Positions 61,976 through 64,000 of a DNA stretch of 64,000 nt are shown piece after piece; within the stretch, counting starts at the first letter, position 1, and the number at the start of each line of letters is the position of its first letter. The translations under genes were made by a program, and so were the position numbers. This DNA is from Treponema vincentii (GTDB taxonomy: Bacteria; Spirochaetota; Spirochaetia; Treponematales; Treponemataceae), in the NCBI RefSeq assembly GCF_018336815.1, contig NZ_CP050497.1, forward strand, positions 496,001-560,000. Reading direction: 5' to 3'. The notes under the pieces are model-generated. The model saw nothing but the letters and a program-made list of their open reading frames with translations, searched no databases and had not been told where the DNA came from.

Positions 61976-62593
61976 CTATAGTCCTGCGTACATGCGGCGC
62001 AGGAGCTGGTCTATCTTATGCCCGTAAGCGGGATCCGATGCCCACGTTCCGGCAAGGTTGTAAATATACGGCGCCTTGCCTTTTGGGTTTACATAGCGAT
62101 AACGCGGATCTACGGACGGAAGGTTGAGCGGTTCGGCACTGGCATACGCCTTTAAATGCTGAATATGCGCCCTGACTCCCATTTGTTCGTCGGGGAACGC
62201 CAAGCCCGGGTTTTCTGCGTTGACGGCGCCGAGTCCGCAAAAATTGTTCATGTCTGCGGTTACCAATCCGCCGAACCGTAAAAAGCCGGTTTCCAAGCAC
62301 ATCTGCACAAAAGCGATATCGGCATTTATCCCTTCGGCGGCGGACTCTTCCAGATAATACCCTGCTAATCGTTTTACTTTTTCCTGATCGGCTTCGGCTG
62401 CTTGCGCTAAGGCGGTTTGCGTTAAAAAAAACGAAACAAGTTGCTCCTGCGTCATGCGTCCGGTTCCCATAATCGCTTTAGGAATGGATGGCGGAACCGA
62501 CCGGCATGAAAAACAAAGCAATACCGCAAGCATGGTAATAAGGGTAAAAGGATGGTTTAAAAAACGCTTTATGCGAAAGTGGGAAATGCTCAT
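61976..62593 (-). CDS. Glucosaminidase-domain (GH73-like) lipoprotein
   Basis: 205 residues. Signal peptide with lipobox-like LLCFSC. The domain has AGYYLEESAAEGINADIAFV with the catalytic-type glutamate, QMCLETGFLRFGGLVTADMN, NNFCGLGAVNAENPGLAFPD and GVRAHIQHLKAYAS, matching mannosyl-glycoprotein endo-beta-N-acetylglucosaminidase-like proteins acting on peptidoglycan. Probably periplasmic cell-wall remodelling. Confidence 0.88.
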   Translation of the reverse strand: MSISHFRIKRFLNHPFTLITMLAVLLCFSCRSVPPSIPKAIMGTGRMTQEQLVSFFLTQTALAQAAEADQEKVKRLAGYYLEESAAEGINADIAFVQMCLETGFLRFGGLVTADMNNFCGLGAVNAENPGLAFPDEQMGVRAHIQHLKAYASAEPLNLPSVDPRYRYVNPKGKAPYIYNLAGTWASDPAYGHKIDQLLRRMYAGL

Positions 62594-62602
62594 ACGGTTA
62601 TG

Positions 62603-64000
62603 TTACTCCCATTCAATGGTTGCAGGAGGCTTGGGCGTAATGTCATACACCACACGGTTGATGCCTTTTACTTCGTTGATGATGCGGAGCGTAATCTTTT
62701 GCAGCAGCGGATATGGGATTTCTGCGACCTCAACCGTCATCGCATCGACGGATGTTACCGCCCGTATTGCTATCAGGTTGTCATACGTTCTGCCGTCGCC
62801 CATGGCGCCGACCGTGCGGACATTGGGGAATACGGTAAAATACTGCCAAATAGAATCCGCCAAGCCCGCCTGCGCAATCTCTTCTCGGAGAATGGCATCG
62901 CTTTCGCGTACCCAATGTAGTCGTTCGGGAGTGATTTCTCCTAAGATACGCACCGCAAGTCCCGGGCCGGGGAAGGGCTGCCGCTTAACCAGTTCGTCGG
63001 GAATACCGAGCGCCGTGCCGAGCGCCCGTACCTCGTCCTTAAACAGCATCCGCAGCGGTTCAATCAGTTCCTTAAAGTCGATATGTTCGGGAAGCCCGCC
63101 GACATTGTGATGGGATTTTATGACCGCCGCCTTTTTGCTGCCGCCGGATTCAATAACATCGGGATAGATGGTTCCTTGTACTAAAAAATCGACGGTGCCG
63201 ATCTTTTTTGCTTCTTCTTCAAAAACACGGATAAATTCTTCACCGATAATCTTCCGCTTGCGTTCGGGTTCGGTTACTCCGGCAAGTTTTTTTAAGAACC
63301 GCTCTGAGGCATCCACATGGATGATGTTAAGACCGAGTGTTTCACGGTATGTTTTTAATACCTGTGCCGCTTCGTCTTTGCGTAAAAGACCGTGATCGAC
63401 AAAAATACAGGTAAGCTGATCGCCGACGGCTTTATGCACCAGCACCGAAGCGACGGAGGAATCAACTCCGCCGGACAGAGCCGATATAACCTTTTTGTTG
63501 CCGACCTTTCGTTTTATTTCCTGAATAACCGTGTCGGCGGCGGTTGCGGCGTTCCAGACTTCGGTACATCCGCAAATACCGCGCACAAAGTTTTTGAGCA
63601 TTTGTGTGCCGTATACGGAGTGTAATACTTCGGGATGGAATTGTACGCCGTAATATTTGCGCTCGGTATTCGCCATTGCGGCGATAGGACAGTTATCCGT
63701 TTTCGCAATAACGGTAAAGCCTTGGGGAAGGGCGGATACGCTGTCGTTATGGCTCATCCACACGATGGAGTCTGCCGGGCAATCTTTCCAGAGCGCTGCA
63801 CCCGCTGCATCTCCGCCGGTGTACAGCTTCGTCTTACCGAATTCGCTTTTTTCTGCAGGCTGCACTTTTCCGCCGAGCAAATAGGTCATCAACTGCATTC
63901 CGTAGCAGATACCCAACACCGGTACTTTTAAGTTGAATATTTCAGGGTTACAGGTTGCCGCATCATCGGCATATACCGAATCGGGCGCTCCGGTTAAAAT
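62603..64000 (-). CDS. guaA: GMP synthase (glutamine-hydrolysing), N-terminus outside window
   Basis: 466 visible residues; the frame is open through base 64000, so the N-terminal ~50 residues are missing. GATase domain: [15 protein letters not shown] (nucleophile Cys) and [13 protein letters not shown] (His-x-Glu). ATP-PPase domain: [21 protein letters not shown]-terminal dimerisation domain ends [18 protein letters not shown]. Converts XMP to GMP. Confidence 0.97.
   Translation of the reverse strand: MLTGAPDSVYADDAATCNPEIFNLKVPVLGICYGMQLMTYLLGGKVQPAEKSEFGKTKLYTGGDAAGAALWKDCPADSIVWMSHNDSVSALPQGFTVIAKTDNCPIAAMANTERKYYGVQFHPEVLHSVYGTQMLKNFVRGICGCTEVWNAATAADTVIQEIKRKVGNKKVISALSGGVDSSVASVLVHKAVGDQLTCIFVDHGLLRKDEAAQVLKTYRETLGLNIIHVDASERFLKKLAGVTEPERKRKIIGEEFIRVFEEEAKKIGTVDFLVQGTIYPDVIESGGSKKAAVIKSHHNVGGLPEHIDFKELIEPLRMLFKDEVRALGTALGIPDELVKRQPFPGPGLAVRILGEITPERLHWVRESDAILREEIAQAGLADSIWQYFTVFPNVRTVGAMGDGRTYDNLIAIRAVTSVDAMTVEVAEIPYPLLQKITLRIINEVKGINRVVYDITPKPPATIEWE

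Overview
The window reads as a chromosomal segment of a spirochaete of the genus Treponema, most likely an oral or host-associated species of moderate GC content. The basis is the gene content: a P83/100-family antigen homologue, a cyclophilin-FKBP fusion, a class I lysyl-tRNA synthetase, HprK with HPr but no visible sugar PTS, a SpoIIE phosphatase, and many small exported proteins with spirochaete-style lipoboxes. This rests on family recognition only; no database search was possible.

Layout. 1-7250: the tail of an aminoketobutyrate-ligase-like enzyme, then accessory DNA with a membrane protein, a beta-helix protein, a dehydratase-like protein and an AlbA_2 regulator set among dense intergenic repeats. 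7250-10578: a flavodoxin and an iron/cobalamin-type ABC importer. 10727-15454: an RlmD/TrmA methyltransferase, a beta-propeller/HEAT protein and the P83/100 protein. 15580-20852: a ThrE-type exporter pair (small subunit frameshifted), an Smr protein, a secreted HExxH protein and MetK. 21177-22115: a minus-strand RNA cluster with all four serine tRNAs, three tandem tRNA-Arg copies and the SRP RNA. 22361-32587: Ssb, malic enzyme, DEAD-box helicase, glycosyltransferase, DUF4015 protein, CAP-domain lipoprotein and SpoIIE phosphatase. 32649-42015: initiator tRNA, rpmH-rnpA-yidD-yidC-jag, an exported protein, a cyclophilin-FKBP fusion and yajC-secD-secF. 42083-50327 (minus strand): ComF, a lipoprotein, Ffh, a frameshifted Ndk, GlgP and GlgX. 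50672-54304: a HATPase/cNMP regulator, HprK, HPr and HolA. 54429-59648: LysRS, a UPRT-like protein, a TPR protein and an NSS transporter. 59707-64000 (minus strand): GuaA, a glucosaminidase, PepP and RuvC.

Functional themes. Protein export is concentrated here (SRP RNA, Ffh, YidC, YidD, YajC, SecD, SecF). Glycogen breakdown (GlgP, GlgX) lies close to carbon regulation (HprK, HPr). The SpoIIE phosphatase and the HATPase protein are possible partner-switching regulators, although they are not adjacent.

The most unusual content is between the genes. A dispersed family of inverted repeats has stems of unrelated sequence, but in all 12 copies I found the loop is NGGA on one strand. The closest copies match the known CsrA binding consensus RUACARGGAUGU. 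They usually occur in pairs around a third hairpin with conserved ends, giving six paired modules of about 90-100 bases or more. Several sit inside MITE-like elements bounded by GGGTAAACGCATCAGG-type terminal inverted repeats. I propose, as inference, that transcripts of these modules bind CsrA, with 781-1080 as the best CsrB/RsmZ-like candidate.

Other notable signals are two single-base homopolymer frameshifts (thrE small subunit, ndk), several promoters whose -10 box lies 6-11 bases from a start codon without Shine-Dalgarno (probable leaderless mRNAs), 79-bp inverted repeats flanking a 3.8-kb segment, and a long structured leader before rpmH with a second copy elsewhere.
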